A stretch of 64,000 nucleotides of DNA. It comes from Bacteroidota bacterium (GTDB lineage Bacteria; Bacteroidota; Bacteroidia; Bacteroidales; Cfx3-03). This document shows positions 62,894 through 64,000 of this stretch, piece by piece. The notes beneath the pieces are model-generated. The model was not told the DNA's origin, ran no database searches, and worked only from the letters and a program-made list of their open reading frames with translations. The first letter of the stretch is position 1, and each line of letters starts with the position of its first letter. The stretch lies in the NCBI GenBank assembly GCA_013390605.1, contig JACAUB010000001.1, positions 3,069,809 to 3,133,808 on the forward strand, read 5' to 3'. A program made the translations under genes and the position numbers.

Positions 62894-64000
62894 ATGAAAA
62901 GTACAATCGTATTTTTTTTGTTATTACTTAGTGTCATTGGTGTATTTGCTCAAAGCAAGGTATCTCAAATAAATCAAATCATATCGTATAAAAACATCTG
63001 GTTAAAGCCACCACAAAATATTCCAAACAACACATCAATCGATGCTCCATTGATGGGCAATGGCGAACTAACAATGAGTGTTGGATATAAAGAAAATTTT
63101 CTTCGTTATTATTTATCTAAGAATGATTTCTGGCGGTTGCGATCACAAGCTGATGGTTTATCAGGCCCAAGAGTAGCAGGTTTTTTAGATATTAAAATTG
63201 AAGGATTTAATAATGTGGATTTTTCTGCAGAACAGTTTATCAAGAACGGCATTACCACCTGCTTGCTGAATAAAAACAGTCAAAAGATAGAAGCAAAGTC
63301 ATGGGTTTCCGCAACAGATAACCTCATCTTTATCGAACTCAATGCAATAGATAAATCAGCAACTGTTTCTATTAAATTAACAGCACCTGATAATAAACAA
63401 GCGAAATCAGAAACTGGGAAATCAGGTAATATTTCCTGGCTTACCCGATCTTTTGTTGATAGTGTAGATATTCAGACCGAAGTAGCAATTGCATTAAAAA
63501 CCCTCAATTACAATGGCAACACTATTCTATTACAACCTGGCAAAAAATTAATCATTGTCCTTGCTGTTGAAAGCAAATTCAAAAAAACAAAACCATTAGA
63601 ATACATATTAAACAAAATCAAAGGACTAGACAAACCCACTGTATCTGCATTATTGCAACGGCATAATAACTGGTGGCAAAACTATTGGAATAAATCATCC
63701 ATAACGATTGAAGATACTGTGTTAATGAAAGCTTACTACCAAGGCCTATATACAATGGCCGCTTGTAGCAGAGACAAGAAATTTCCTCCAGGACTATTTG
63801 GCTGGACAACTACCGACACTCCAGCATGGAATGGAGATTATCATTTAAATTATAACTTCCAGGCTCCGTTCTATGGATTATATGCAGCCAACCGCATAAC
63901 ACAAGGAATTCCTCAAGATGCTCCATTGATTGATTTTATGCCGAGAGGCAAATGGTATGGAAAAAACGCAACACATACACGAGGCATTTTATATCCTGTG
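62894..64000 (+). CDS. Secreted six-hairpin glycosidase-like protein, 3' end cut by window
   Basis: The frame is open from ATG 62894 to the last base (369 codons), so the gene continues beyond the window. It has a signal peptide (VFFLLLLSVIGVFAQ), an N-terminal beta-sandwich (MGNGELTMSVGYKENFLRYYL), and the start of an (alpha/alpha)6 domain with WWQNYWNKSSI, LYTMAACSRDKKFPPGLFGW and WNGDYHLNYNFQAPFYGLYAANR. This pattern resembles GH95/GH65-like clan enzymes (alpha-fucosidase or related). The family cannot be fixed without the rest. It follows the GH20 terminator, so it may have its own promoter. Confidence 0.75.
   Translation, partial: MKSTIVFFLLLLSVIGVFAQSKVSQINQIISYKNIWLKPPQNIPNNTSIDAPLMGNGELTMSVGYKENFLRYYLSKNDFWRLRSQADGLSGPRVAGFLDIKIEGFNNVDFSAEQFIKNGITTCLLNKNSQKIEAKSWVSATDNLIFIELNAIDKSATVSIKLTAPDNKQAKSETGKSGNISWLTRSFVDSVDIQTEVAIALKTLNYNGNTILLQPGKKLIIVLAVESKFKKTKPLEYILNKIKGLDKPTVSALLQRHNNWWQNYWNKSSITIEDTVLMKAYYQGLYTMAACSRDKKFPPGLFGWTTTDTPAWNGDYHLNYNFQAPFYGLYAANRITQGIPQDAPLIDFMPRGKWYGKNATHTRGILYPV

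Overview
The window is an AT-rich chromosomal segment from a member of the Bacteroidota, most likely in the Sphingobacteriales/Sphingobacteriia range (taxon inferred from gene content only). Evidence includes an ExbB-ExbD-TonB system, an outer-membrane receptor with a CarboxypepD_reg-like N-terminus, the histidine order hisG-D-C-B-H-A-F-IE with fused hisB and hisIE, a GH130 plus cellobiose 2-epimerase pair, GH97 and GH20 enzymes, and promoters matching the Bacteroidota -33 TTG / -7 TAnnTTTG consensus. No tRNA, rRNA, CRISPR array, transposase or prophage gene was found.

Layout. 1-7.5 kb: end of a LolA-like gene, exbB-exbD-tonB, a quinone oxidoreductase, crcB, an unknown gene, acylphosphatase, mnmD and a secreted FKBP isomerase. 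7.5-13 kb: a long AT-rich gap with a repeat element, a large outer-membrane receptor and dnaB. 13-20.5 kb: the complete his operon on the minus strand, preceded by a leader peptide with six consecutive His codons and a terminator. 20.5-28 kb: an unknown lipoprotein, folA-thyA, a nucleoside transporter, a bifunctional-nuclease-family protein and a membrane pyrophosphatase. 28-32.4 kb: an AraC regulator next to a two-gene beta-mannoside pathway, then ferredoxin and cytidine deaminase. 32.4-41.4 kb: a large sensor kinase, an agmatinase-like/carboxyspermidine-dehydrogenase-like divergent pair, and gcvP. 41.4-46.6 kb: a second copy of the repeat element, a flavodoxin, and a cytochrome cluster (surface lipoprotein cytochrome, beta-barrel, heptaheme cytochrome, cytochrome b, monoheme cytochrome c). 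46.6-51.3 kb: a radical SAM protein, rdgB, and leuA behind a nine-Leu leader peptide and attenuator. 51.4-64 kb: a glycosyltransferase and polysaccharide deacetylase, then a glycan-degradation block (TIM-barrel glycosidase-like, GH97, beta-helix protein, GH20 and a six-hairpin-type glycosidase cut by the window end).

Highlights. (1) Two separate ribosome-mediated attenuators (his and leu), each with terminator and candidate antiterminator pairings, which implies transcription-translation coupling control in this lineage. (2) A 100-bp intergenic repeat in two copies (about 81% identical, no gaps) carrying four tandem 11-bp units. (3) A compact membrane-to-surface electron-transfer locus whose gene set resembles a porin-cytochrome conduit but matches no textbook system I can name. 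(4) A glycosidase block without SusC/SusD in view. Several database-style gene starts were moved downstream where the longer ORF begins inside a terminator or a neighbouring gene.
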